A DNA stretch of 64,000 nucleotides from Anaerococcus jeddahensis (lineage in GTDB: Bacteria > Bacillota > Clostridia > Tissierellales > Peptoniphilaceae), in assembly GCF_001182725.1 (NCBI RefSeq), contig NZ_CWHU01000005.1, positions 868,001-932,000 of the forward strand, read 5' to 3'. Shown here one piece after another: positions 15,832-25,616 of this stretch; positions within the stretch are counted from its first letter, which is position 1, and each line of letters starts with the position of its first letter. A model generated the notes under the pieces. The model worked only from the letters and a program-made list of their open reading frames with translations, was not told the origin of the DNA and searched no databases. The translations under genes were made by a program, and so were the position numbers.

Positions 15832-16791
15832 TTATTTAGACAATTTATTAGCTAATTCGTAAAATTCTTCGTTAAAATCGCCTTTTACTGAAACTGCTTC
15901 ATCAATACTTACTTGGGTAATTTTTCCGTCTACATAACCCAAGGCTATATTTGTTTTTCCTTCATTCAATAATTCTGCGGCTTTTGCTCCCATAATTGAA
16001 CCAAGTAGTCTATCAACTGCAGATGGAGATCCACCTCTTTGAACGTGGCCAAGAACTGTAACTTTTGTTTCAACACCACTTCTTTCTTCAACTTCTTTTG
16101 CCACAGTATATGGATTGCCAACACCTTCAGCCAAAACTATAAGGTGGTGTAACTTTCCTCTTTTTCTTCCGTGGTTTACTTTTTCTACAATTTCATCAAT
16201 TGAAAATTTATGTTCTGGAACTATGATTGATTCTGCTCCTCCAGCAATTCCTGAATATAAAGCTAAATCTCCACAATTACGGCCCATAACTTCAATTACT
16301 ACAGCTCTTCCGTGAGATGATGAAGTGTCTCTTAATTTTCCAATTGCATCTGTTACTGTTTCAATTGCTGTAAAAAATCCAATTGTAAAATCAGTATAGC
16401 CCATATCATTGTCTATTGTTCCTGGAATTCCTATAGTTTTGATTCCCAAATCACTAAGGGCTTTTGCTCCCTTGTATGATCCATCTCCACCAATTACTAT
16501 AAGACCTTCAATTCCGTAGTCTTTAAGAATTTGAGCTCCTCTTTTTTGACCTTCTGGATTTTTAAATTCAGTAGATCTTGCAGTACCAAGAATGGTACCA
16601 CCCTTGTGGATAATATCAGCAACAGATGAAACATTCATTTCATAAATATCACCTTTCATCAGGCCGTCATATCCATTTCTTATCCCTTTTACTCTCATTC
16701 CATTATTTAGGGCTGTTCTAACTGCAGCTCTAATCGCCGAATTCATTCCAGGTGCATCGCCACCACTAGTAAGTATACCTATTGTTTTCAT
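15832..16791 (-). CDS. pfkA: ATP-dependent 6-phosphofructokinase
   Basis: 319 residues, standard bacterial length. GILTSGGDAPGMN at the N terminus, IGGDGSYKGA (ATP binding), TIDNDM with catalytic Asp, and GHVQRGGSPSAVDR are all present. It phosphorylates fructose 6-phosphate and is expected to be a tetramer under ADP/PEP control. It lies 10 bases after dnaE in the same transcript, the common Firmicute dnaE-pfkA-pyk order. Confidence 0.97.
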   Translation of the reverse strand: MKTIGILTSGGDAPGMNSAIRAAVRTALNNGMRVKGIRNGYDGLMKGDIYEMNVSSVADIIHKGGTILGTARSTEFKNPEGQKRGAQILKDYGIEGLIVIGGDGSYKGAKALSDLGIKTIGIPGTIDNDMGYTDFTIGFFTAIETVTDAIGKLRDTSSSHGRAVVIEVMGRNCGDLALYSGIAGGAESIIVPEHKFSIDEIVEKVNHGRKRGKLHHLIVLAEGVGNPYTVAKEVEERSGVETKVTVLGHVQRGGSPSAVDRLLGSIMGAKAAELLNEGKTNIALGYVDGKITQVSIDEAVSVKGDFNEEFYELANKLSK

Positions 16792-16801
16792 AGTTGCTCC
16801 T

Positions 16802-19800
16802 TTAATTTAATTTAACATTATCTTTTCCAAGCTTCAACTTCAAGTAATTTATTATATCTGAATTTTGGTCAATCCACAAGTTTTTATCAAGCTTAACTGT
16901 CTTTTTTTTATCAGAAAAATAAATTACCACTGGTGTGCTACCGTGATTTTCTAATAAATCTTTTCGTATTTCATTATACCTTATATAATCCATTTTTATA
17001 TATAAATTTTTAAAAGAATTTTCATCTATTTCTTTTATATTTGATACAATCAATTTCAATTCGTCGTCGCTAGACTGTAGATTTCCACTAACCATAACCA
17101 GTGTATCATTTTCCAAAAAATTTCTAAAATCATTGTAAATATTTGGAAAAATTATCATTTCTATTGATCCTGACATATCTTCCAATGAACAAAAAGCCAT
17201 CAGAGTATTTTTTTTGGTCATGGTTTCAGATTTATTGGTAATAATTCCTGCCATTGTAACTTTTTTATTATCATACCTATCAAAATCAATTGGCCTTAAT
17301 TCATTTAAAATTTCTGTAGTAAAATTCACATAATTTTTCAAATTACTTCCTATAGAATTTAGGGGGTGATCAGAAATATAAAAACCCAAAACTTCCTTTT
17401 CAAGTTTTAATTTTTGCTTATTTTTATATTCATTTACTGGAGGAAATTTTATATCATCTGAGTTTTCTTCTTTCTTTTGATCAAAGTCAAGCAAATTCAT
17501 TTGACCCTTAAGATTAACTTTTTCATTTTCGTGAATTGCTTGTAGGGCTGTTTCATGAACTGCCATAAGTTCTGATCTTTTGTAGCCCATAGAATCAAAA
17601 ACTCCAGCTTTGATTAATGATTCTAAAGCTTTTTTATTTAAGGCAGATGGATCATTTTCTTCAAGTCTTTGAAGAAAATCTTTGAAAGTTTTAAATTTCT
17701 TTTCTTTTCTTAAATTTACTATCAAATCTATTAAATTATCACCAACATTTTTAATGGCTGAAAGACCAAAAATTATTTTGTTTTTTTCTGATACAAATCT
17801 TCTTTCAGATTTATTTATATCTGGTGGGAGAATTTCTATTCCGAGTCTTCTTGCCTCTGAAATATAAAGATAAACTTTTGAAGAATCCCCCATAATTGAT
17901 GTCAAAAGATTTGCCATATATTCTTCTTTAAAATAATATTTTAAAAATCCAGTTTGAATTGCAACCAAAGAATAAGCTGCTGAGTGGGATTTATTAAAGG
18001 CGTATTTGGCAAAAGAAATCATTTCATCATAGATTTTATTGGCATTTTTTTCTGAAATCCCATTGTTTACACAACCTAAAACTTCATAATTTCCATTTTC
18101 ATCCTTTTTACCGTGAACAAAAATTTCCCTATTTGCCTCCATTACACTCATTTTCTTTTTGCTCATAGCGCGTCTTAAATTATCAGCTTCCCCAAGGGAA
18201 AATCCTGCTAATTGTTGAACTATTTGCATAACCTGCTCTTGGTAGACAATAATTCCATATGTTACTTCAAGAATTGGTTTTAAGGCCTCATCTATGTATT
18301 TAATATTTTCTGGATTTGTTTTATTTTTTATATAATTTGGAATTTGATCCATTGGTCCTGGCCTAAAAAGCGAGTTTGCTGCAACCAAATCATCGAATCG
18401 TGTAGGTTTTAAATTTTTGAGAAAATTTCTCATACCAGCAGATTCAAATTGAAATATCCCAACTGTTTCAGCCTTAGTAAATTGCCTTATTACTTTTGGA
18501 TCATTTTCATCAATTTCTCCCAAATTAATTTCTATATTTTTATTATTTTTTACATCTCTTATGGTATCTTGAATCACTGTGAGGTTTCTTAGTCCCAAAA
18601 AATCCATTTTCAAAAGACCTAGCTCTTCAATTTCTATCATATTAAATTGGGTAACTATTTGGTCATTTGAAAGAGCAAGAGGAACAATGTCGGTTAAAAT
18701 TTCCTTACTTATTACAACTCCTGCTGCATGAATTGATGTGTGTCTTGGCATATTTTCAATATTTCTTGCCGTATCAATCATTCTTTTTGTCTCTACATCA
18801 TTTTGATATTCGTAGGCTAATTTTTCTGTTGATTCGAGTGCCTTATCGATTGTCATTCCAATTGCTTGGGGGATTAGTTTGGCAATTTTATCTACTTTTT
18901 TAAAAGAAATATCCATAACTCTTCCAACATCTCTTATGGCATTTCTTGCCTTCATTCTACCAAAAGTTACAATTTGTGAAACGTGGTCTTTTCCGTACAA
19001 ATCATATACATATTCAACAACCCTGTCCCTGTTTTCATAGCAAAAATCTATATCAATATCGGGCATTGAAACTCTTTCAGGATTTAAAAATCTTTCGAAA
19101 AGTAGGTTATATTTTATGGGATCAATTTGTGTAATATCAAGGGCGTAAGAAATTATTGATCCTGCAGCAGAACCCCTTCCTGGTCCAACTGCTATGTCGT
19201 GATCTTTTGCGTACCTTACAAAATCCCAAACAATTAGGAAATAATCAACATAGTCCATATTATTTATTACAGAAATTTCCTTTTCTGCTCTTTTTTTTAT
19301 ATTTTCATCAAGATTTTTATATTTTTTTACAAGTCCTTCATTAACTAATTTTTTTAAATAATCTAAATTAGTCATATTTTTTGGAACTTTTGTAAAATAT
19401 GGTAGGTGAAGCTTATGAAATTCCAATTTCACATTGCACATATCCGCAATTTTTTTGGTATTTTGGTAGGCTCTTGGAAAGTCTCTAAAAATTTCTTCCA
19501 TAGTTTGTGGATCTTTTAGGTAAAATTCATCCCCTGGCATTTTCATCCTATTTTCATCTTCAAGCAATGATCCTGTTTGAATACATGATAAGACATCTTG
19601 GTAAAAGGCATCATTTTTTTCTACATAATGAACATCATTTGTACAAACGAGTTCTATATCCAAATCCTTGTGAATTTGTAATAAGGATTGGTTTACTTTT
19701 TTTTGCTCTTTTAGTCCATGATTTTGAACTTCTAAATAAAAATTTTCTTTGCCAAAAACAGCTAAATATTTTTTAGCTGCTTCATAGGCTTTTTCATTTT

Positions 19801-20251
19801 CATTTTCCAAAATTCTTTGGCTAATTTCTCCATTTAAACAAGCTGAAAGAGCAATTATATCGTCCTTGTATTTTTTTAATGTTTCAAAATCTATTCGAGG
19901 TTTATAATAATATCCTTCTATGTAGGCCTTTGAAACAATTTTTACAAGATTTTTATAGCCATTGTTATTTTTTGCCAAAAGTATTAAATGGTAATATCTT
20001 TTGTTTTGGGGAGTTTTTATTTTATGGTCATTTTCTGCAAGATAGATTTCACAACCTATAATTGGTTTTATATCATTATCGACACACTTTTTGTAAAATT
20101 CTATAACCCCATACATATTTCCGTGATCTGTAATGGCACAGGAATTCATGCCAAATTCTTTTAATTTCCCAATTAATTTGTCGATTTTTGTAAAACCGTC
20201 CAAAAGGGAATATTCTGTATGCAGGTGAAGGTGGGTAAAATTGCTTGTCAT
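16802..20251 (-). CDS. dnaE: DNA polymerase III subunit alpha (DnaE type)
   Basis: 1149 residues. The PHP domain begins at once (HLHLHTEYSLLDG). The polymerase core has GPGRGSAAGS and the catalytic PDIDIDF aspartates; helix-hairpin-helix and OB-fold regions follow in the C-terminal third. In Firmicutes DnaE works with PolC, extending RNA primers. Its ATG overlaps the whiA stop by 4 bases. Confidence 0.97.
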   Translation of the reverse strand: MTSNFTHLHLHTEYSLLDGFTKIDKLIGKLKEFGMNSCAITDHGNMYGVIEFYKKCVDNDIKPIIGCEIYLAENDHKIKTPQNKRYYHLILLAKNNNGYKNLVKIVSKAYIEGYYYKPRIDFETLKKYKDDIIALSACLNGEISQRILENENEKAYEAAKKYLAVFGKENFYLEVQNHGLKEQKKVNQSLLQIHKDLDIELVCTNDVHYVEKNDAFYQDVLSCIQTGSLLEDENRMKMPGDEFYLKDPQTMEEIFRDFPRAYQNTKKIADMCNVKLEFHKLHLPYFTKVPKNMTNLDYLKKLVNEGLVKKYKNLDENIKKRAEKEISVINNMDYVDYFLIVWDFVRYAKDHDIAVGPGRGSAAGSIISYALDITQIDPIKYNLLFERFLNPERVSMPDIDIDFCYENRDRVVEYVYDLYGKDHVSQIVTFGRMKARNAIRDVGRVMDISFKKVDKIAKLIPQAIGMTIDKALESTEKLAYEYQNDVETKRMIDTARNIENMPRHTSIHAAGVVISKEILTDIVPLALSNDQIVTQFNMIEIEELGLLKMDFLGLRNLTVIQDTIRDVKNNKNIEINLGEIDENDPKVIRQFTKAETVGIFQFESAGMRNFLKNLKPTRFDDLVAANSLFRPGPMDQIPNYIKNKTNPENIKYIDEALKPILEVTYGIIVYQEQVMQIVQQLAGFSLGEADNLRRAMSKKKMSVMEANREIFVHGKKDENGNYEVLGCVNNGISEKNANKIYDEMISFAKYAFNKSHSAAYSLVAIQTGFLKYYFKEEYMANLLTSIMGDSSKVYLYISEARRLGIEILPPDINKSERRFVSEKNKIIFGLSAIKNVGDNLIDLIVNLRKEKKFKTFKDFLQRLEENDPSALNKKALESLIKAGVFDSMGYKRSELMAVHETALQAIHENEKVNLKGQMNLLDFDQKKEENSDDIKFPPVNEYKNKQKLKLEKEVLGFYISDHPLNSIGSNLKNYVNFTTEILNELRPIDFDRYDNKKVTMAGIITNKSETMTKKNTLMAFCSLEDMSGSIEMIIFPNIYNDFRNFLENDTLVMVSGNLQSSDDELKLIVSNIKEIDENSFKNLYIKMDYIRYNEIRKDLLENHGSTPVVIYFSDKKKTVKLDKNLWIDQNSDIINYLKLKLGKDNVKLN

Positions 20252-21168
20252 TTTTCCTCACTTTCTGAAAGCTTTATAAGTTTTTGAAGCCTATAATTAA
20301 CTTTTGCTTTTGAAAGGACTGGCACCATCATTTTTCCCAATTCTTCAAGGGAAATATAGGGATAGGCAAGCCTGTTTTCTGCAATTTTTTGTAAGTCTTC
20401 AGGTAAATTGTCGAGTATTTTTTTCTCTTTTAATTTATTAATAGCATCAACTTGCCTCAAAGAAGCCTTAACAGTCCTATCAATATTTGCCTTGTCAAAA
20501 TTTGTTTGCCTATTTATATCATTCCTAATTGATTTCATTGCTCTTACATTTTCAAGGTCAAAAAGAGACTTATTTGCCCCAATAATTGCCAAAAAATCTG
20601 AAATTTTATCCGAATCTTTTATATAAATACAGTATGAGTCATTTCTTAAATTTAATTTTGGATTTATAGAAAAATCTTCCATAATTTTCCCAATCAAAAG
20701 AGCTTCTTCTTTTTCTTGAAGATTTATTTCAAGATTATAACCACGGTATGGATCGTTTATAGAACCTTTTAGCAAAAATGCTAACTTCAAAATAATCTTT
20801 TTTTGCTCTCTACTTTTTAAATTCTCATAAAATTTATCAGTTTCATAAAGGCTAAATCTATCAGCAAGTTTTAGAATTTTATCTGAAACCCTCGCATCTT
20901 CAACCAAAACTACAAAAGACCTATCTTTTGAAAATTTTCTCTTATTTTGAATTTCCATGGCTGGGGAATATTTATATTTTTCCCTAATAATTTTATAAAT
21001 ATACCTAGCCTCTATATTTTCGCTTGCTTTAAATAAAATTTGGTAGGAATTTTTCACTATCCTAATAGAGCCTTGAAAATATAAATAGGCTAATAATTCC
21101 ATATCTAGCTCTTTATTGTCAGGCTCTTTTTTTAATATTTCTTTTTTACATCTTTTTGAAAAAGACAT
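20248..21168 (-). CDS. whiA: WhiA DNA-binding protein
   Basis: 306 residues. The N-terminal LAGLIDADG-like fold (without nuclease residues) and the C-terminal helix-turn-helix (ISLEELGKMMVPVLSKAKVN) match WhiA. WhiA is a regulator in sporulating actinobacteria and affects division and chromosome segregation in Bacillus. It follows rapZ and the phosphatase, close to the usual rapZ-yvcK-whiA order, and overlaps dnaE by 4 bases. Confidence 0.93.
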   Translation of the reverse strand: MSFSKRCKKEILKKEPDNKELDMELLAYLYFQGSIRIVKNSYQILFKASENIEARYIYKIIREKYKYSPAMEIQNKRKFSKDRSFVVLVEDARVSDKILKLADRFSLYETDKFYENLKSREQKKIILKLAFLLKGSINDPYRGYNLEINLQEKEEALLIGKIMEDFSINPKLNLRNDSYCIYIKDSDKISDFLAIIGANKSLFDLENVRAMKSIRNDINRQTNFDKANIDRTVKASLRQVDAINKLKEKKILDNLPEDLQKIAENRLAYPYISLEELGKMMVPVLSKAKVNYRLQKLIKLSESEEK

Positions 21169-21179
21169 TAAATCACTCT

Positions 21180-21902
21180 CTATTCAATCATTTTTTCTTT
21201 TAATTTCTCAATTGTTTTCTCATCAACTCCAGCATATTCCAAATATGACTCAAAAGTTTTATATTTTCTCTCTATATATTCCATAGCTTCTTTAATATTG
21301 TAGGGACTTGTTATCCTAAAAATAGCTTCTGATTCGTCTTGATCGTACCTATCAACATAACCCAAATTAGCCGATGAAATTTCATAATCCGCCATTATAT
21401 CTGTCCTAAAAGATCCTGCAAGACCAAGTAAGATCATTGAAATTATACCAGTCCTATCCTTTCCTTCTTGGCAGTGGAATAAAACTTTTCCTTCCGCTTT
21501 TGCCATAATCTCAAAAACTTTTTTAATAGCAGGAAAATTATCAATTATAGAAATATAAGATTTTCCAATAGAATCTTTTCTCTCAATCAACCTTTGAATT
21601 TCTTCATATCTTAAAGCTCTTGGGGAAAGAGAAATTTGATAATATGAAAATTTTTCTTTTAAAACATTTATTTTTTCCCTATGATAAATAACCTCGTCAT
21701 CTCGTCTTAAGTCAATTATTGTAGATACATTTAAATCATCCAATAATTTCAAATCTTTTTCAGTAGAATCATCAAGGTTTGCACTTCTTATAAAAAAATC
21801 CCAAGAAGTAATTTCACCATCAATGGTCGGATATCCTCCCAAGCTCCTTGCGTTTTTAATATTTTCAAAGGGTAAAATTTTTAAATACTTTATTTTTTCC
21901 AT
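21180..21902 (-). CDS. Tyrosine-protein phosphatase (Tyr_phosphatase3 / PtpA-like)
   Basis: 240 residues. The P-loop FHCQEGKDRTGI (about 142-153) gives the catalytic HCxxGKDRTG signature, and NARSLGGYPTIDG near residue 20 is the family's N-terminal signature. It removes phosphate from tyrosine or from lipids; some relatives act on phosphoinositides. It sits between rapZ and whiA, where many Firmicutes have the YvcK/MgfK protein, and overlaps the rapZ end by 13 bases. Substrate unknown. Confidence 0.88.
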   Translation of the reverse strand: MEKIKYLKILPFENIKNARSLGGYPTIDGEITSWDFFIRSANLDDSTEKDLKLLDDLNVSTIIDLRRDDEVIYHREKINVLKEKFSYYQISLSPRALRYEEIQRLIERKDSIGKSYISIIDNFPAIKKVFEIMAKAEGKVLFHCQEGKDRTGIISMILLGLAGSFRTDIMADYEISSANLGYVDRYDQDESEAIFRITSPYNIKEAMEYIERKYKTFESYLEYAGVDEKTIEKLKEKMIE

Positions 21903-22744
21903 TTTTCCCTGTCCCTGTGCTTTCTAACAACTATATAGTCACTTCCCTTCAATCTTTCATAAATTTTTTCACACATATAAACTGACCTGTGTTGACCACC
22001 TGTGCAACCAAAACCTATTGAAATAGAATTTTTTCCTTCTTTTATAAAGTAAGGAATAAGTTTTAAAAGATTATCGTAAACTAAATTTTGAAAATCTTTA
22101 GCTATTTCAAAACTATCAAGATAAGCTTGAAGTTTTGGGTCTGTTCCATCTAAGTGTTTATATTCTTTGATATAAAAAGGATTAGGCAAAAATCTCAAAT
22201 CAAAAACCACATCCGCATTTAGACTTATGCCGTTTTTATAACCAAAAGAAAACAAGTTAATAATAAAATTTTCCTTATTTTCAGAAAAATTTAATAGAAC
22301 CTTTTTTAAATCCTTATTATTATATGAGCTTGTGTCAATAATAACGTCAGCCATATCCTTGATTTTTTTTAATTCTCTTTTTTCCTTGAAAAGTCCATCT
22401 TTTACATCACCAAAAGATCCCAAAGGATGAGGTCTTCTAAGCTCACTATATCTTTTTATTATTATATCATCTTGACTTGTTAGGTAAATTATTTTTGTAT
22501 CTTGGTTAATTTTTTTTAAATTTTCAAGATTTTCAACCAAATTTTTATCGACTTCCATAGACCTAAAGTCCACAACACAGGCGAGCTTTTCAATAGGTTC
22601 ATCTTGGTCTTTATTTAATTTTATAAAACTTTCCAAAAGCCTTGCAGGAACATTATCCATGGCATAATAATCAAGATCTTCAAAAATTCTTAAAGCTGTA
22701 GTTTTTCCAGATCCACTAAGACCTGTTATTATCTTTACCTTCAT
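21890..22744 (-). CDS. rapZ: RapZ/YvcJ family nucleotide-binding protein
   Basis: 284 residues. Walker A GLSGSGKTT (8-16) and the C-terminal GFGCTGGQHRSV signature are intact. The family binds nucleotides; E. coli RapZ is an RNA adaptor controlling GlmS, and Bacillus YvcJ affects competence. It overlaps the murB stop by one base (TAATG), placing it next to cell wall precursor synthesis. Confidence 0.95.
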   Translation of the reverse strand: MKVKIITGLSGSGKTTALRIFEDLDYYAMDNVPARLLESFIKLNKDQDEPIEKLACVVDFRSMEVDKNLVENLENLKKINQDTKIIYLTSQDDIIIKRYSELRRPHPLGSFGDVKDGLFKEKRELKKIKDMADVIIDTSSYNNKDLKKVLLNFSENKENFIINLFSFGYKNGISLNADVVFDLRFLPNPFYIKEYKHLDGTDPKLQAYLDSFEIAKDFQNLVYDNLLKLIPYFIKEGKNSISIGFGCTGGQHRSVYMCEKIYERLKGSDYIVVRKHRDREKWKK

Positions 22745-23646
22745 TATCTTTCTCCTATGATTTTAACTTCCCTTTCCAATTTAAATCCAGTTTTTTCAAA
22801 AACAATGCTTGAAACTTCTTCGATAAAATTAATCATTTCTTCACAGCTTGCATGGCCATTATTAATCAAAAATCCACAATGTTTTTCACTAACTTGGCAA
22901 TCGCCTCTTTTGTATCCCCTAAGGCCACATTCATCAATTAATTTTGATGCGTAAGAACCCAGAGGTCTTTTAAAAGTAGAACCAGCAGATTTTTTATCTA
23001 GAGGTTGTTTGCTAACTCTTCTATTAGTAAAATCATCAAATTTTTCATAAATTTTTTCTTGATTATCTTTTTTTAGTTCAAAAATCGCCTCAGAAACAAT
23101 TAAATCATCATCAAAAACTCTAGAATGTCTATAAGAAAAATCCATGTCCTTATTATCATATTCTAAAATTTCCCCGTCTTTAGAAATAAGCCTTACGCTT
23201 TTAATGATATCTTTCATTTCAACGCCATAAGCTCCAGCATTCATAGCCACAGCTCCACCAACGCTTCCTGGAATTCCTGAAACTTCTTCCATTCCAGTCA
23301 AAGAATTTTTAAAAGAAAATTTGCTAGCTTTTGACAAAAGAGATCCTGCGCTAACCTTCAATAAATTTCCATCAAGAGAAATTCTGTCGTAATTTTTAGA
23401 TATAATTATAACACAGCCCCTAATTCCTTTGTCTGTTACCAAAATATTTGTCCCATTTCCAAGAATTGTACTTTCAATACCATTTTCCATATTAAATTTT
23501 AAAAGATCAACAAGTTGATATTCCTCTTTTACTTCAACCAAAACATCAGCTGATCCCCCAATGCCAAAATTAGTATAATTTTTTAATTTTTCATCAAATT
23601 TAATAATTCCAAAATCTTTATTTTCATACAATGCTCTATAATCCAT
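22744..23646 (-). CDS. murB: UDP-N-acetylenolpyruvoylglucosamine reductase
   Basis: 300 residues, the shorter type II MurB found in Firmicutes. FAD-binding features include TILGNGTNILV, and GIPGSVGGAVAMNAGAYG and SAGSTFKRP (proton-donor serine region) are present. It reduces the enolpyruvyl group to give UDP-MurNAc. First gene of an eight-gene run; AAGGAGG precedes the ATG. Confidence 0.97.
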   Translation of the reverse strand: MDYRALYENKDFGIIKFDEKLKNYTNFGIGGSADVLVEVKEEYQLVDLLKFNMENGIESTILGNGTNILVTDKGIRGCVIIISKNYDRISLDGNLLKVSAGSLLSKASKFSFKNSLTGMEEVSGIPGSVGGAVAMNAGAYGVEMKDIIKSVRLISKDGEILEYDNKDMDFSYRHSRVFDDDLIVSEAIFELKKDNQEKIYEKFDDFTNRRVSKQPLDKKSAGSTFKRPLGSYASKLIDECGLRGYKRGDCQVSEKHCGFLINNGHASCEEMINFIEEVSSIVFEKTGFKLEREVKIIGER

Positions 23647-23687
23647 AAAGCCTCCTTGTCTAACTTATTTACTTAAAATCTATTTTT

Positions 23688-23715
23688 ATTATACTCTTAT
23701 TTGATTTTTTGTCTG
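23688..23715 (-). promoter_or_regulatory. Promoter of the murB operon
   Basis: Minus strand CAGACA (23715-23710), 16-base spacer, TATAAT (23693-23688), about 45 bases before the murB ATG. The -10 is perfect and the -35 matches four of six. Confidence 0.55.
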
Positions 23716-23747
23716 TTTTTCTATATAATAGCTAGTAGCGATTATAT

Positions 23748-23776
23748 TTGTAAATTTAAAATAAATTTGATATAAT
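23748..23776 (+). promoter_or_regulatory. Promoter of rpmB
   Basis: TTGTAA (23748-23753), 17-base spacer, TATAAT (23771-23776) on the plus strand, about 36 bases before the rpmB ATG. Divergent from the murB promoter. Confidence 0.65.
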
Positions 23777-23811
23777 AACTAAGATATTTCTAAGACATGG
23801 AGGTGTAAAGT

Positions 23812-24000
23812 ATGGCAAGAGAATGTGATATCTGTGGAAAAGGTACAAAATTTGGTAACAAAGTTACTTTCTCACATAGAAGACTAAATAGAAACTTTAA
23901 ACCAAACGTTCATAAATTAAGAGCTAAAGTTAATGGAAGCGTAAAAACAATTAACGTTTGTACTAAATGTATAAAAAGCGGTAAAGTAGAAAAAGCTTAA
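23812..24000 (+). CDS. rpmB: 50S ribosomal protein L28
   Basis: 62 residues with the L28 pattern: MARECDICGKGTKFGNKVTF at the start, NRNFKPNVHK in the middle, and a second cysteine pair (NVCTKCIKSGK). Four cysteines in two CxxC pairs make this the zinc-binding form. Monocistronic, with its own promoter and terminator; GGAGG lies 8 bases before the ATG. It is one of the few plus-strand genes here. Confidence 0.97.
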   Translation: MARECDICGKGTKFGNKVTFSHRRLNRNFKPNVHKLRAKVNGSVKTINVCTKCIKSGKVEKA

Positions 24001-24010
24001 GAAGAATTTT

Positions 24011-24034
24011 ATAGTGCTAATAGCACTATTTTTT
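24011..24034 (+). terminator. rpmB terminator
   Basis: ATAGTGC / GCACTAT arms with a 5-base loop followed by TTTTTT, 10 bases after the rpmB stop. Confidence 0.9.
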
Positions 24035-24038
24035 CATT

Positions 24039-24091
24039 AAAAAAATCTCTTTTGAAATGATGATTTTCTAATTTCAAAAGAGATTTTTTTT
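24039..24091. terminator. Two-sided terminator between rpmB and rpe
   Basis: A long perfect stem (ATCTCTTTTGAAAT / ATTTCAAAAGAGAT, 24045-24058 and 24071-24084) flanked by A7 on the left and T8 on the right. It ends the long minus-strand operon just after the rpe stop and backs up the rpmB terminator. Confidence 0.9.
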
Positions 24092-24096
24092 ATTAT

Positions 24097-24759
24097 CTAT
24101 TCATTTATTATTTTTTTATATTTTTCAATTTGCCCACAAATTGAATTTTCCTTATTTGAAAAAATATCAGATCCACTAACAACAAGATCAGCTCCAGCAT
24201 CAATAACTTTTTTCAAATTATAATCTTTGATCCCACCATCAACTTCTACAAGGCAGGATAAGTTGTTCTCATCTATATATTTCCTAATAGTTTTAATTTT
24301 TTCAAGAGAATCTTCCATAAAAGATTGACCGCCAAAACCAGGCTCAACACTCATAACAAGGCACAAGTCAATTTTTTCAAGATATGGAATAATTTTATTA
24401 ATGTCAGTTTTTGGTTTAAAACTAAGACCAACTTTTAAGCCACTTTCTTTTATTTTTTTAATAGTTTCATCAATATCCTTACAAGCTTCATAGTGAACTG
24501 TAATTATGTCAGATCCACTTTTTTTAAATTCATCAATATATCTTATTGGCTCATCAATCATCAGGTGAGTATCAAAAATAAAATCATTATCTTTTCGAAT
24601 ATTTTTAATTATAGGAAATCCAAAAGAAATATTTGGAACAAATTTCCCATCCATAATATCAAGATGAATATATTTAATCTTAGATTTTTTTAATTCGTCC
24701 AAATCTTTTTGTAAATTAGCAAAATTTGCTGATAAAAGTGATGGTGAAATTTCTACCAT
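24097..24759 (-). CDS. rpe: Ribulose-phosphate 3-epimerase
   Basis: 220 residues, a TIM barrel with the family signatures SPSLLSANFANL, HLDIMDGKFVPN and VMSVEPGFGGQSF, and the metal-binding His/Asp residues in them. It interconverts ribulose 5-phosphate and xylulose 5-phosphate. It overlaps rsgA by 7 bases; the pknB-rsgA-rpe order is common in Firmicutes. Last gene of the rpmF operon. Confidence 0.97.
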   Translation of the reverse strand: MVEISPSLLSANFANLQKDLDELKKSKIKYIHLDIMDGKFVPNISFGFPIIKNIRKDNDFIFDTHLMIDEPIRYIDEFKKSGSDIITVHYEACKDIDETIKKIKESGLKVGLSFKPKTDINKIIPYLEKIDLCLVMSVEPGFGGQSFMEDSLEKIKTIRKYIDENNLSCLVEVDGGIKDYNLKKVIDAGADLVVSGSDIFSNKENSICGQIEKYKKIINE

Positions 24760-25616
24760 GTTTGTCTCCTTTTTTTAATTTCTTCAAATAGTTGCAAATA
24801 ATTTTCATACCTTGTTTTTTCAATAAGACCATTTTGCAGGTCATCTTTAACCTTACACTTTGGTTCATTTATGTGGTTGCAATTATTAAATTTACAAGAA
24901 TTATTATCAAATTCCCTAAAACAATATTTCAAATCTTTTTCATCTTCAATAAAATCAATATCAAAACTATCGAAGCCTGGTGTATCAAAAATATTGGTAT
25001 TTTTTCCAAGATTAAAAATTTCTATATGCCTGGTTGTATTTTTTCCCCTTTTAGATTTTTCAGAAATAGATCCAATTTCTATATCATGGTCTACAAGGTT
25101 AGATAAGAATGTAGATTTTCCTACTCCAGATGAACCAGAAACAGCTGAAGTTTTGCCTTCAAGAATTTTTAAAATTTCATTTTCAGGAAAATCCTTATAA
25201 TTATCAATAAAAATTAACTTGTAGCCAATTTTTTCATACATTTTTATAAAATCTATATCTTTTTGATCAGCTAGGTCTTTTTTTGAAACAATTATTACAA
25301 CATCAATATTGATGTGTTCACACATAGCTAGGTACTTATCTATATTAAAAAGATTTAAGCTAGGATTTTTTATAGTTATAAAATATAAAATCTGATCAAT
25401 GTTTGCTATATTTGGTCTTTTAATTTCATTTTTTCTATCTAAAATTTTTGTAATATAACCTTTAGAATTTTCTGTTTTATCAAATTCTACATTGTCCCCC
25501 ACTAGGGGCTTTATATTTTTTTTTCTAAAAACTCCCCTAGCCTTGCACATAAAAGTATCACTTTCACTTAAAACGTAATAAATTTCTTTTTGTGATTTTA
25601 TTATTTTTCCAATCAT
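24753..25616 (-). CDS. rsgA: Ribosome small subunit-dependent GTPase A
   Basis: 287 residues. An OB-fold N terminus precedes a circularly permuted GTPase: VSKKDL (G4), then GSSGVGKSTFL (G1), then DTPGF (G3). The C-terminal zinc site is CKFNNCNHINEPKCKV. It assists late 30S maturation. It overlaps the kinase gene by 4 bases. Confidence 0.96.
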   Translation of the reverse strand: MIGKIIKSQKEIYYVLSESDTFMCKARGVFRKKNIKPLVGDNVEFDKTENSKGYITKILDRKNEIKRPNIANIDQILYFITIKNPSLNLFNIDKYLAMCEHINIDVVIIVSKKDLADQKDIDFIKMYEKIGYKLIFIDNYKDFPENEILKILEGKTSAVSGSSGVGKSTFLSNLVDHDIEIGSISEKSKRGKNTTRHIEIFNLGKNTNIFDTPGFDSFDIDFIEDEKDLKYCFREFDNNSCKFNNCNHINEPKCKVKDDLQNGLIEKTRYENYLQLFEEIKKRRQTW

